Origin: Ulvibacter antarcticus
GTDB taxonomy: Bacteria > Bacteroidota > Bacteroidia > Flavobacteriales > Flavobacteriaceae
Assembly (NCBI RefSeq): GCF_003688405.1
Contig: NZ_REFC01000015.1
Location: 62,001-126,000 of the forward strand
DNA length: 64,000 bases
Reading direction: 5' to 3'
Shown: positions 19,738-28,428 of the stretch, piece after piece
Position numbering within the stretch: position 1 is the stretch's first letter
How the letters are laid out: every line of letters begins with the position of its first letter
The notes under the pieces: model-generated
What the model was told of the DNA's origin: nothing
Databases searched by the model: none
The model's input: only the letters and a program-made list of their open reading frames with translations
Translations under genes and position numbers: made by a program

Positions 19738-20592
19738 CTATTTTTTATAGACTTCGGAAATAGTTCCCTTCTGAATAACAAGATTTTCAGAAGCATCAAA
19801 AAATGCTTTATAAATTTTCTCTGAAGCATCCACAAAATAAAAAGCACCCTCCTTTTCAGCTTCAATTTTACCTATCAATTGAAGACCATCTTCGGAAGCT
19901 GTTGTTTCTTCGTACAATGCATATCCTTCAGAAGTCTTCCGAAGTAAAAATGAAACACCATTTCTGGTATAATTGGTATACTTCGCTTTAGGCGATGTTG
20001 AACTTACAGAAGATACCTCAACCCCTGTATTTTCATCACTAATTGTAGGCAATATATTATTCTGTTCGTTGTCGGATTCCTTAATATCAATAGTAGGTTC
20101 CTGGACTACAATGGTTTGCTCTTTAGGTGCTTTTACTACAGTCTGGCTTGACAATTCAGATAATAGAACAACGTCTTTTTGATGAACTCCCAAAGTTCTA
20201 ACGCCTTTAAAAGCCTCCCGAAGTGACTCATGATAGGCCTTTTTATACTCTTTATATTTACTTGATCCTTCAGACCGATATACTTCTAAACCATTACAAT
20301 CTTTTACAACGAGCACTAGCCTTTTCTTTAAGATTGCAGACTCTTTTACAACATCTGCAAAAAGTCCCTGGCATCGATTAGAATTCGGAGCTTCACTATT
20401 AAGAAACGCATTAAAACCATGTTTATTTAAAATGAACGTTGCCATGGAGTTTAATTGATACTGGTCTCTTTCGCTTTGAAACTCAAACTGGTCCGGCACA
20501 ATAATATAATTATAATTGCTCATAACAGCTTGCGCAATTCCTGTTTGAACACATAACAAAGTGAGTATGGCAGCAAGTAAATTTTTAATCAT
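19738..20592 (-). CDS. Conserved secreted protein of unknown function
   Basis: 284 residues with a signal peptide (to about residue 21, GIAQA). I recognise no enzymatic motif. The N-terminal part (about 25-130) begins with YNYIIVPDQFEFQSERDQYQ and looks like a compact alpha/beta domain with a conserved RLVLVVKDCNG strand; a Ser/Glu-rich linker (about 150-200) leads to a small C-terminal domain with beta character (GVSFLLRKTSEGYALYEE). Such proteins are widespread in flavobacteria without assigned function. Its ATG overlaps the stop of the preceding barrel gene (ATGA), so it belongs to a three-gene operon with a lipoprotein and a barrel protein; a periplasmic or outer-membrane-associated role is inferred. 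Confidence 0.75.
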   Translation of the reverse strand: MIKNLLAAILTLLCVQTGIAQAVMSNYNYIIVPDQFEFQSERDQYQLNSMATFILNKHGFNAFLNSEAPNSNRCQGLFADVVKESAILKKRLVLVVKDCNGLEVYRSEGSSKYKEYKKAYHESLREAFKGVRTLGVHQKDVVLLSELSSQTVVKAPKEQTIVVQEPTIDIKESDNEQNNILPTISDENTGVEVSSVSSTSPKAKYTNYTRNGVSFLLRKTSEGYALYEETTASEDGLQLIGKIEAEKEGAFYFVDASEKIYKAFFDASENLVIQKGTISEVYKK

Positions 20593-22007
20593 TCCCTATC
20601 AATTTTTAAGTTAAAGCCTAACTGTAAAGATACACTTTTTGCCTTTGCCAAATTTCCGTAACTCTGTAGATTATCTGCGGCTACATAAAAATTAAACTTT
20701 CCGAGATCGGTCACAATACCGAATCCGACATTTGAGGATGAATATGAATCCATGGTATATGTAGCCTTTGCCGATAGGAAATTGAACAATCGTCTATAAT
20801 AGAATATTGTTGCGGCATGTTGTGGGCCTTTTGGTCTAAATATACTGTAATACTGTAATCCAACCGCCTGATTCCTGGAAACGCCTCCAGACATATTATA
20901 GCAGTTACAATCGGTACCACCATCGGTCGGCTTCCCGAAACTATATCGAAGCCCGGCGTTAAATTTTACCGGTCGCATTTGTGTGTAGGAATTGTGCAAG
21001 GTATCTATAGGTACTTCTCTTTCAACCTCATCTTCCAGATCTTCATAATAAGGAAGTGTTCCCTGACCATCTACGATAGGTGGAAAAATAAGTTCTATTC
21101 CGTCGAGGGTATAGGAACTTCTTGCTCTGTAATTCTCGACATCTTTTGTATGAAAAATTGCTCCAAAATCCAATATGCTGGCAGTTGCTGTAAATCTATT
21201 AGAAATATCGTAGGTCGCACCGAGATCGATCCCAACGCCAAGATTACCTCCAAAAAAGGCACGTCCTAATATTTCACTAGTCACCTCCCCTGCTCCATCG
21301 AGTTCTCTAAGCGAGGCATATCCTGAAGTTTCGACCGAAATATCTACATTTTGAAGTTTGTGTTCGTAAACATTTGGACTATTTTCATCGCCTAGTTCTG
21401 TTGTAAAAGTTCCGCTATTATGTGTGCTTTTGAAACTAAACATACTAGAATAAATTTTAGCACGAACTCCGGCAGTAAGTTTGCTGTTGATCTGCTTGTT
21501 TACGCCAAAATGAAAGACAGTCATAAAATCGCCAGTGGTACTAATTTCTCCTAAATCGAAATCATAGCCTATAAATTCTCGGTTACCTTCCCAGGCTAAA
21601 ACTGCGAGATCTTTTGGAAAGTAAAAGATAAAATCCAATTCCTGGTAAATACCTCCTGAATAGAACAATTTACTTTTGCCGGTCCATCCAAAATTAATGA
21701 GATCTAATTGTTGCGTCGCCGTAAAGAAATCTTTGTCGGTGAGTTCGTAAAGTTTGTTTTCAATTCTGGTGTTGATGTCAACGGCAGACTTTCCGAAGAT
21801 ATCGAAAGTAGAAACTCCTGAAGCACCACCATTAATATGAATTTGAGAAAAAAATGGAATACCGTAATGTGATTTCTGTGGCACTTTACTACCAGGATTC
21901 AACATAATGTTTTGGGGCACCTCCTCGAGTCCAAAAAGTACCTGCTTGTTTTGCCCAATGGCAGCATCTGCCCAGAAGGCAATAAAAAGAATAATTAAAT
22001 TTCGCAT
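20589..22007 (-). CDS. DUF5723-type outer membrane beta-barrel protein
   Basis: 472 residues from the ATG at 22005-22007 (MRNLIILFIAFWADAAIGQ), which gives a clean signal peptide; an upstream in-frame extension would overlap the previous gene and is rejected. The mature protein alternates short strands and turns (GYDFDLGEISTTGDFMTVFH, LTAGVRAKIYSSMFSFK, FNAGLRYSFGKP) and ends with SVSLQLGFNLKIDRE, as in a PorV/OmpA-like barrel of the DUF5723 family. The assignment rests on my memory of the family. It lies four bases after the lipoprotein gene and overlaps the next gene by four bases. Function is unknown; an outer membrane assembly or gliding-related role is possible. Confidence 0.7.
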   Translation of the reverse strand: MRNLIILFIAFWADAAIGQNKQVLFGLEEVPQNIMLNPGSKVPQKSHYGIPFFSQIHINGGASGVSTFDIFGKSAVDINTRIENKLYELTDKDFFTATQQLDLINFGWTGKSKLFYSGGIYQELDFIFYFPKDLAVLAWEGNREFIGYDFDLGEISTTGDFMTVFHFGVNKQINSKLTAGVRAKIYSSMFSFKSTHNSGTFTTELGDENSPNVYEHKLQNVDISVETSGYASLRELDGAGEVTSEILGRAFFGGNLGVGIDLGATYDISNRFTATASILDFGAIFHTKDVENYRARSSYTLDGIELIFPPIVDGQGTLPYYEDLEDEVEREVPIDTLHNSYTQMRPVKFNAGLRYSFGKPTDGGTDCNCYNMSGGVSRNQAVGLQYYSIFRPKGPQHAATIFYYRRLFNFLSAKATYTMDSYSSSNVGFGIVTDLGKFNFYVAADNLQSYGNLAKAKSVSLQLGFNLKIDRE

Positions 22008-22011
22008 GGTA

Positions 22012-22557
22012 CTAAAATTCCAGGTAATAGGTTGTTTTTGATTTGAGATCGAGCTCTCCTTCAAGAGTCGCAGAGGAAGATGGGATGGTAACAGATACAA
22101 CCACTTTAAATGATCTTGTTAGGTCTGCAATTGCATCGCCTTCAATGTTTTCAATAAATTCGGTAACCACCGGACTTCCGACAGCTCCAGAATTAATTTG
22201 AGTTTGAGTGGTATAGGTGGTATCGTTTGCTTCACTTAAAAATTGAAAATCTACATTGAAGTTTCGCGGAATGGTATTGGTGAATTCGAAAAAGAATTCG
22301 GCTCTTCTCAAGTTGTCCTGAATTTCACCATCATCCAGAAAACGAAGGTCTGTGGTATCACGAACGGTTAAGATTGAACTAGAAGTAATGGTATCGTAAA
22401 AATCTCTGGCTCTTAGATTAAAGTAAATGAGATCTAACTCGACTTCCGGGGTAAGCGCAATATCATAAGCCTGATCGAAATCGGTATCTTTTATACAGGA
22501 CGTAAAGAGTAAAAAAGTGAGAAAGCCCAAAAGAGGGATCGCTAGGTTCGTGTTCAT
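22012..22557 (-). CDS. Predicted lipoprotein of unknown function
   Basis: 181 residues. The signal peptide ends with the lipobox LLFTSC (Cys at residue 21), then IKDTDFDQAYDIALTP. The rest is rich in beta strands and hydroxyl residues (LDLIYFNLRARDFYD, RRAEFFFEFTNTIPRNFNVDFQFL) and ends TLEGELDLKSKTTYYLEF. I do not recognise the family by domain, but this lipoprotein-barrel-secreted trio recurs in flavobacteria as I remember it. First gene of the operon; no promoter with a full consensus is seen. Confidence 0.72.
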   Translation of the reverse strand: MNTNLAIPLLGFLTFLLFTSCIKDTDFDQAYDIALTPEVELDLIYFNLRARDFYDTITSSSILTVRDTTDLRFLDDGEIQDNLRRAEFFFEFTNTIPRNFNVDFQFLSEANDTTYTTQTQINSGAVGSPVVTEFIENIEGDAIADLTRSFKVVVSVTIPSSSATLEGELDLKSKTTYYLEF

Positions 22558-22604
22558 GAGTGGGGATTTAGTACCTAACGCTTATAACACCTTAATTATT
22601 ATCC

Positions 22605-23294
22605 TTAAAGATGACTTTTAATTTCCAATAGATGGTTTACCAATTTGTACTTTTGTGGAATCTCCTCTTTTCGATAATTATAATAAAGAGTTTGCATCCC
22701 TACAGCTTCGGCACCAAGTATATCAGCTTCAAAAGTATCACCTATCATGATGCTCTGATTCGAACTTACATTAGCTTTTTTCAAAGCCATTTGAAACACT
22801 AATGGATTGGGTTTCTTAACCCCTACCTCTTCCGAAGAAGTTACAGTATCGAAGAATCTATGTATCCCACTGTTCTTGAGCTTTAAACTTTGTACTTCCT
22901 GAAAACCGTTAGTGATAATATGTAATTTTTACTTCCTACTCAAATATTCCAATATCTCGATCGTCCCATCGAATAGGTGATTATCAACTGGCAACTCATC
23001 AATATAAGTGACTGCCATTGCGTCGATATCTTCTAAAGAAAATTGCATGTTAAGAGAAGAGAAGCTATCGATCAATCGGCCTCTACGAAGCTCTTGTTTT
23101 GTAACTCGTTCTTCTCTATACTTCTTCCAGTATTCAAAATTAACAGGTTCATAAACTCCTACAAAATCGACAACATTAAGTGCTATTTTATGTTTAACAA
23201 ATACTCTTTCGAATGCCAGATGAGAGTTGCGATCAAAATCCCAAAGGGTATGATCAAGGTCGAAGAACACATCTGTAATCTTAATTTTAGTCAT
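22605..23294 (-). pseudogene. YjjG-type HAD nucleotidase interrupted by an in-frame stop
   Basis: HAD-superfamily phosphatase related to YjjG, which removes phosphate from non-canonical pyrimidine nucleotides. Start ATG is 23292-23294 (MTKIKITDVFFDLDHTLWDF; nucleophile pair D12 and D14). Codon 122 is TAA (22929-22931). Translation continues in the same frame after it with KLHIITNGFQEVQSLKLKN, then EEVGVKKPNPLVF (motif III lysine), then MIGDTFEADILGAEAVG (motif IV), and ends properly at 22605. The family has a Tyr-Lys-Leu-His order here, so a TAT or TAC to TAA change explains the break. No frameshift is needed. A sequencing error, a true pseudogene or stop read-through are all possible. It overlaps the upstream gene by eight bases. 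Confidence 0.8.
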
Positions 23295-24579
23295 GAATTT
23301 GAAGATTTTCTGAAAACAAAGAACGCCATATTTTATTTCTTTCGGTGGCAGAAAAGTCCCGATTTGAAAACAACATTGAAAAAGTCCCATTCACTTCTAC
23401 AACACTTTTATATGCACCGTTAAATGTCTTTATTATATCTGATTCGTATTTCTTATCGAAGGCTTTAGTGGTCATAGCTACCGGATGAATTATTAATGGT
23501 GTCTTAATTTCACTGTCCAAATCATAAAACAGGAAAGGAGTACAAGTACTAGCTCTAAATCCAGGCACATTCTCATACAACATGGTAAAGTCTTTTTCGA
23601 CTTCAAGTTCTACCAAATTGCGATAGATTTCAGGTAGATTTACTAGAAACTGATCGTTCATAGTGCTTGTAAGCGTACGATTGGTTGTTATCTCCATTCT
23701 TTCCTTCTCTTTCTTGAGTTTATCGTAACTTGCTAATGCTTCAAAAGAGAAAATTAATCCCACTTCCTTATAGTCGGAAACGAATTTCACCAACATATTG
23801 AATGTTCTTCTTTGAGTATTGAGACTTTCAGAAAAATTTACCGCATCCCCTAAAAGAAAGAAAACGGTTAGTTTTGAACGACTTCTTTTGGCCGTATTCA
23901 CCAACCAGGTAAAAGTATTGTAAGGATCTTTCCGAAGTCTAACAAGCACTTGTGTTCGCTTGCCGATATTCCTCATTTTAAGCTTCCATAAATCCATTGC
24001 ATAGCCCGACAAAGACCGTAAAAACCCACGTTGCATATAGGCATATGGCTGTCCGGCTTCGACCACAGAATGTATTTTTAATGATTTCTTCGGAAAATTA
24101 AGATCCGGATAAGCCTCGAGTAACACGGTTTTAAATTTGTACGCCCATATATCTACTACTGGCCTGTTCAGAAAATTTTCTTTAAAAGCGAGACTTTCTG
24201 AAGCTGGGAATCTCCCAATTTCATCTTTTACATGAGGTAGGTACTCTTCGTATCTAGTCAAGAGGTAAAAACTAGCAGAAAATATATCAAATGCTAACGC
24301 ACTTTTAGGACTAGTACCAAAAAACCCTACAGTATCATCCCAAATCTTTACTGTAATATCCTGTGATTCGAATCCTTGTTGGAGTAATAAGCCTTCACTT
24401 TGAAAAAACAATTCATTTCCCATGGGTTGTTTCCCATACGATAGTTTCGGTCCGGTGTGAGCGATAAGCTCTTCGATAACAGCAGTTATAGTGATATCCA
24501 ATCCTAGAATTCTCGCGCAAATATGCTTAAACACATAATCAATTCGTGGAGTTATTTTTTGAGTATAAATTAATAGCAT
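23287..24579 (-). CDS. Polysaccharide deacetylase-like protein (DUF7033 plus NodB-like), possibly inactive
   Basis: 430 residues. The N-terminal half (MLLIYTQKITPRIDYVFKHI, FGTSPKSALAFDIFSASFYLLTRYEEYLPH) is the DUF7033-like part of flavobacterial deacetylase-family proteins; the C-terminal part resembles a NodB fold (FFLLGDAVNF; KDFTMLYENVPGFRASTCTP; LFYDLDSEIKTPLIIHPVAM). In relatives as I recall them, a histidine-containing GIHPSY motif and an RQH motif hold metal ligands. The matching places here read GLIFSF and MNDQFL, so the histidines seem lost. No signal peptide is obvious. It may have lost activity or bind glycan without cutting. The next gene downstream is itself broken. Confidence 0.7.
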   Translation of the reverse strand: MLLIYTQKITPRIDYVFKHICARILGLDITITAVIEELIAHTGPKLSYGKQPMGNELFFQSEGLLLQQGFESQDITVKIWDDTVGFFGTSPKSALAFDIFSASFYLLTRYEEYLPHVKDEIGRFPASESLAFKENFLNRPVVDIWAYKFKTVLLEAYPDLNFPKKSLKIHSVVEAGQPYAYMQRGFLRSLSGYAMDLWKLKMRNIGKRTQVLVRLRKDPYNTFTWLVNTAKRSRSKLTVFFLLGDAVNFSESLNTQRRTFNMLVKFVSDYKEVGLIFSFEALASYDKLKKEKERMEITTNRTLTSTMNDQFLVNLPEIYRNLVELEVEKDFTMLYENVPGFRASTCTPFLFYDLDSEIKTPLIIHPVAMTTKAFDKKYESDIIKTFNGAYKSVVEVNGTFSMLFSNRDFSATERNKIWRSLFSENLQIHD

Positions 24580-24585
24580 ATAGGC

Positions 24586-25293
24586 TTACAAAAGATTTTC
24601 ATCAGCAAAGCTAAAGTACGATTTTTCAGTTATTATAAGGTGATCCAGCACTTTTATATCTAAACTTTCGGCGGCTATTTTTAGTTTTTTAGTCAAGCTT
24701 TTATCGGCTTCACTTGGCTTGAGTGAGCCGGAAGGATGGTTGTGCGCCAAAATGAGAGCGACGGCACCAAGCTGTAATGCTTTTTTTAAGGCAAGACGTA
24801 CATCCACCAGTGTACCTGTTATTCCACCCTTGCTCAATTGCATGCTTAGTAATACTTTGTTTGCATTATTGAGATACACCACCCAGAATTCTTCATGGGG
24901 TAACTCGCCTAAAATTGGTTGCATCAATTCGAACACCGATCTACTGGATGTCACTTTTTGCTTTTTCAATGCCTCTTCGGTTCTACGTCTTCTCCCCAAT
25001 TCTAAGGCGGCGATAATTGAAATTGCTTTCGCTTCACCTATACCCTTAAATACTTGGAGATCATCAATCGATAATTTGCCAAGCTGATTAAGATTGTTTT
25101 CGACCGAAGCCAGGATTTTCTGACTTAATTGCACAGCGCTTTCATTGCGATTTCCGGAACCAATTAATATTGCTATTAATTCGGCATCGGTAAGTGCGAT
25201 ACGCCCTTTGAGCATTAGTTTTTCACGAGGACGATCATTTTCGTTCCAGTTTTTAATGGAAAAGTATTGGTTTTGATCCGACATAAGTTTCAC
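24586..25293 (-). CDS. radC: RadC family protein (JAB/MPN domain)
   Basis: 235 residues. Residues 20-110 form the helical UPF0758 N-terminus with a helix-hairpin-helix (LQVFKGIGEAKAISIIAALELG). The C-terminal MPN/JAB domain carries the metal motif LILAHNHPSGSLKPSEAD (H184, H186, D197) and a Glu in the EEFWVVYLNN region. The historic DNA-repair label is not supported by experiments in other bacteria; a deubiquitinase-like metalloprotease or DNA-processing role is open. A second start three codons in (MSDQNQYFSI) is equally good. Confidence 0.92.
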   Translation of the reverse strand: MKLMSDQNQYFSIKNWNENDRPREKLMLKGRIALTDAELIAILIGSGNRNESAVQLSQKILASVENNLNQLGKLSIDDLQVFKGIGEAKAISIIAALELGRRRRTEEALKKQKVTSSRSVFELMQPILGELPHEEFWVVYLNNANKVLLSMQLSKGGITGTLVDVRLALKKALQLGAVALILAHNHPSGSLKPSEADKSLTKKLKIAAESLDIKVLDHLIITEKSYFSFADENLL

Positions 25294-25402
25294 AAGTTAA
25301 TAAGGGGAGTTGTGTTTTTTACTTCGGAAAGTGAAGTGTTTCATAAAGATAAGAAACTTAATTTTTGTTTGTACCTTTCAGTATCGATTAAACAGATGAA
25401 AT

Positions 25403-25846
25403 ATGAAATCACTATTTGAACCTGACACCTACCTCACGACCCGTAATAGGCTTAACCAACTCGACGAAAACTCTGAAAAATTATGGGGAAAGATGTCCGT
25501 TGGGCAAATGCTGCACCATTGCCAAGGCCCATTGAATATTATGTTAGAAAAGGATCACTATGGAATGAAACCTAATTGGTTTGCAAAGTTGCTGTTTAAA
25601 AAAATGTTGTATAATGATACCTCATTTAGAAAAAACATGCCAACGGCTAAGTTTTTAAAGGAAATTGAACCAAGGGACTTTAGTACTGAGGTAAATACTA
25701 TAAATGAATTGTTAGATGAATTTCATAACAACAGAGATCGGGAAGAGTGGAAGCCTCATCCCGGCTTTGGATATTTCACCAACGAGCAATGGGGGAAAAT
25801 GCAATACAAACATTTGGATCATCACCTAAGACAATTTGGAGTTTGA
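25403..25846 (+). CDS. DUF1569 (DinB-like) protein
   Basis: 147 residues of a four-helix-bundle family related to DinB/YfiT. The features are KSLFEPDTYLTTRNRLNQL, the metal-type HHC context in SVGQMLHHCQGPLNIML, HPGFGYFTNEQWGKMQYKHL and a final HHLRQFGV. DinB-like folds bind a metal through three histidines and some are thiol transferases; the activity of this subgroup is unknown. The last 13 codons are repeated almost exactly at two places downstream (see the repeat entry). Confidence 0.85.
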   Translation: MKSLFEPDTYLTTRNRLNQLDENSEKLWGKMSVGQMLHHCQGPLNIMLEKDHYGMKPNWFAKLLFKKMLYNDTSFRKNMPTAKFLKEIEPRDFSTEVNTINELLDEFHNNRDREEWKPHPGFGYFTNEQWGKMQYKHLDHHLRQFGV

Positions 25847-26224
25847 TTTAAAGACTTGAGATTTGAGACGTGAGATTTGAGATTTGCTCATTGAGGGGGT
25901 GGTGATTTTCTGAAATTTGTAATTTTCGGTACAAATTTCTTAAAATTGGCGCTTGAAGTCCGTTGTAAACATTTAGATCATCACTTAAGACAATTTGGAG
26001 TTTGATGTAAAGACTTGAGATGTGAGACGTGAGATCTGAGAAAATGGGGTGGTGATTTTCTGAAATTTGTAATTTTCGGTACAAATTTCTTAAAATTAGC
26101 GTTTGAAGTCCGTTGTAAACATTTGGATCATCACCTAAGACAATTTGGAGTTTGATGGAAAGAATTGAGATTTGAGATTTGAGATTTGAGATTTGAGAAA
26201 ATGCGATTGACATTTTTCTGAAAT
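25808..26224. repeat. Three tandem copies of the DUF1569 gene end plus spacer
   Basis: Copy 1 starts at 25808 inside the gene, copy 2 at 25967, copy 3 at 26117 (periods 159 and 150). Each copy has the terminal KHLDHHLRQFGV codons with stop, then a tract of TTGAGA-type heptamers, then a GGTGGTGATTTTCTGAAATT segment. Copies 1 and 3 are identical over the coding part and copy 2 differs only at synonymous leucine positions (TTA for TTG and TTA for CTA). The third unit ends early at about 26224. No gene is supported in 25847-26394 apart from this. Confidence 0.85.
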
Positions 26225-26232
26225 TACGAATA

Positions 26233-26270
26233 ACATCCATCCCCGGCTCTTCCTTCAAAGGAAGTGAGCA
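26233..26270. repeat. Diverged single copy of the hairpin repeat found at 28429-28800
   Basis: AACATCCATCCCCGGCTC is followed by CTTCCTTCAAAGGAAG, a hairpin with 7-bp arms (26250-26265), then TGAGCATT. The order and spacing match the unit AACATCC-(C/T)CC-hairpin-GAGTGTT of the 82-bp array 2.2 kb downstream. This shows that the unit also exists as a dispersed element. Confidence 0.5.
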
Positions 26271-26394
26271 TTCTATAAACTAAATTTTTATATCTCATTT
26301 TTACACGGGTCATATAACTTATTAATTCATTTAAAAGAGTATCACTTTAGAGTAAAATTCATACGTTCTTTATTCTTAAAATTCATAATTACAA

Positions 26395-26994
26395 ATGTAT
26401 CCACCACCTCATCACCAAATTCAGGACAGGCAAAAAATGATTGCCGTTATACAGCAATATCCGTTGGCGATGTTGGTATCTACTTTGAACAATACACCAT
26501 TTATTACACATATTCCAATTATCTATAACCAGGATAGTGGAAAGCTAGTCGCCCATATTGACAAATATAATCCGCAGGTGACCTCTTTAACAGATGGCGC
26601 ATCTGTCACTGTAGTATTTAGAGGGCCGGACTGCTATATATCGCCAAGTGCATACACTACCAAACAACTCCCAACTTGGAATTATATGATTGTCCACATT
26701 AGTGGGACGATTAAGTTGATAAATGATGCGGATGAGGCTAAAGAAACTATGATTGATATGACCAAGTTTCTTGAAGGGAATGAGCAGAAGTTTGTCTTAC
26801 ACAAGGACAATCCGAGTATGGAAAGGTTTGTTAATTACATTCAGGCTTTTGAGATTAATATCACCAATTGGGAAGGTAAGTTTAAATTATCTCAGGACAA
26901 AAACCCTCAAGATCACGAGAATGCTAAACAAGAACTCATAAAAAAATCCGGAGAAGATATCACCGGATTTATTGATAGTATGTATATCAAATAA
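26395..26994 (+). CDS. PaiB-family FMN-binding split-barrel protein
   Basis: 199 residues, homologous to the PaiB/negative transcriptional regulator family. It begins MYPPPHHQIQDRQKM, and contains YPLAMLVST, THIPIIY, RGPDCYISPSAY and LPTWNYMIVHISG, the FMN-binding split-barrel signature, and FKLSQDK near the C-terminus. The best-known member represses sporulation and protease genes in Bacillus, but most members are probably flavin-binding reductase-like proteins and regulation is not shown. It ends two bases before the convergent mpl gene. Confidence 0.88.
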   Translation: MYPPPHHQIQDRQKMIAVIQQYPLAMLVSTLNNTPFITHIPIIYNQDSGKLVAHIDKYNPQVTSLTDGASVTVVFRGPDCYISPSAYTTKQLPTWNYMIVHISGTIKLINDADEAKETMIDMTKFLEGNEQKFVLHKDNPSMERFVNYIQAFEINITNWEGKFKLSQDKNPQDHENAKQELIKKSGEDITGFIDSMYIK

Positions 26995-26996
26995 TT

Positions 26997-28352
26997 TTAT
27001 TCCATATACTTTTTCACCTCATCAAAGTCTAGTCCGCCATAATTACCGCTACTCATTAGTAAAAGAGAAGTATTATCAAAATCTTGAGTGTAGAGATAGG
27101 TTTTGAAATCGGCCGGATTTGTAAACACAATTAAATCATCTCTATTAAAAGCTTCATCAATTTGTTCCGATTTTATCGCTTCCAGATTTTTTATCATCAC
27201 CGCATGTGGAGAATAGAATACCACGGCGCTATCGGCGGCATCTAAGGCTCCTTTGTATTCACTTAAAAATTCGGGATTAAGACTGCTATAAGTATGTAAT
27301 TCCAAACAAGCAATTAATTTACGCTTTGGATACTGTGCTTTAACGGCTTCAGTAGTAGCTTTTACCTTGCTTGGGGAGTGAGCAAAATCCTTATAAGCAA
27401 CGGCTGTAGGAGTTTCTGCTATTTTTTCCAGGCGTTTGCTAGCACCTTTAAATGTAGCGATCGCCTCGTAAAAATCGTCTGCATCGACACCCATTAGCTG
27501 ACAAATCCATCGGGCGCCTTCCAGATTGTTCAAGTTGTGTTTTCCGAAAACTTCAATAGGCATTGGCCCTTCGGGAGTATCAAGGAGGGTTTGTCCATCT
27601 TCTACAGTGTAAGAAGGCGTTTGGTAAGGGTATTTTTTAATCATACTTGTGGAACTCTCCACTACTCTTTTTACTTCAGCATCTTCTTCATTGTAAATAA
27701 TGGCACCTCCATTTGTAATTTCAGTTAGAAAGATCTCGAATTGTTCGACATAATTCTCATAGGTAGGAAACACATTAATATGGTCCCAGGCAATACCGCT
27801 TAGTAATGCGATATTGGGTTTATAAAGATGAAACTTAGGTCTTCTATCGATGGGCGAAGAAAGATACTCATCGCCTTCTAAAACCATAAAATCGTTGTGA
27901 TCGGTTAGCTTAACCATCACATCGAAACCTTCTAACTGAGCGCCAACCATATAATCCACTTCCTTTTCATGATAATGCATTACGTGAAGTATCATGGAAG
28001 TAATTGTGGTTTTACCGTGTGAACCTCCAATCACTACTCTTGTCTTATTTTTGGCTTGCTCGTATAAGTATTCGGGATATGAGTAAATTTTTAATCCGAG
28101 TTCTTTTGCTTTTAAAAGTTCCGGATTATCTTCTTTGGCCTTCATTCCAAGAATTACCGCATCTATATCTTTTGTAATGTTTTCAGGAAACCAACCGAAT
28201 GTTTCCGGCAACAGTCCTTTGGCTTTTAACCTTCCTTTTGAAGGTTCAAATATCTCGTTATCGCTTCCGCTAACTGCTTCTCCTTTATTGTGTAGAGCCA
28301 AGGCCAGATTGTGCATGGCACTTCCACCAATGGCTATAAAATGTATGCGCAT
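26997..28352 (-). CDS. mpl: UDP-N-acetylmuramate:tripeptide ligase, Mpl type
   Basis: A 451-residue Mur ligase that in E. coli re-attaches the recycled tripeptide Ala-gammaGlu-meso-Dap to UDP-MurNAc (murein recycling). The N-terminus MRIHFIAIGGSAMHNLALAL differs from MurC, which has IGG followed by IGM. The P-loop is VVIGGSHGKTTITSMIL (about residues 108-122) and the C-terminal domain shows YKDFAHSPSKVKATTEAV. Full length. A separate MurC would be expected elsewhere. It is preceded on the same strand by the 82-bp repeat array, which lies within its upstream region. Confidence 0.9.
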   Translation of the reverse strand: MRIHFIAIGGSAMHNLALALHNKGEAVSGSDNEIFEPSKGRLKAKGLLPETFGWFPENITKDIDAVILGMKAKEDNPELLKAKELGLKIYSYPEYLYEQAKNKTRVVIGGSHGKTTITSMILHVMHYHEKEVDYMVGAQLEGFDVMVKLTDHNDFMVLEGDEYLSSPIDRRPKFHLYKPNIALLSGIAWDHINVFPTYENYVEQFEIFLTEITNGGAIIYNEEDAEVKRVVESSTSMIKKYPYQTPSYTVEDGQTLLDTPEGPMPIEVFGKHNLNNLEGARWICQLMGVDADDFYEAIATFKGASKRLEKIAETPTAVAYKDFAHSPSKVKATTEAVKAQYPKRKLIACLELHTYSSLNPEFLSEYKGALDAADSAVVFYSPHAVMIKNLEAIKSEQIDEAFNRDDLIVFTNPADFKTYLYTQDFDNTSLLLMSSGNYGGLDFDEVKKYME

Positions 28353-28428
28353 GAGTTAAATTTTGTAAGTAACAAAGATACGCATATACGATTGCTTTGC
28401 TTCGTTCGAAATGCAAATAAGTTGAAAA

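Noticed and set aside
22008-22100. Longer start for the DUF5723-type gene
   Set aside because: It would overlap the lipoprotein gene and place 31 residues before a clear signal peptide; the ATG at 22005-22007 fits better.
25848-26258. 136-codon open frame on the minus strand
   Set aside because: It lies fully within the tandem copies of the DUF1569 gene end, and its protein only repeats the translated repeat unit; no start signal or family match.
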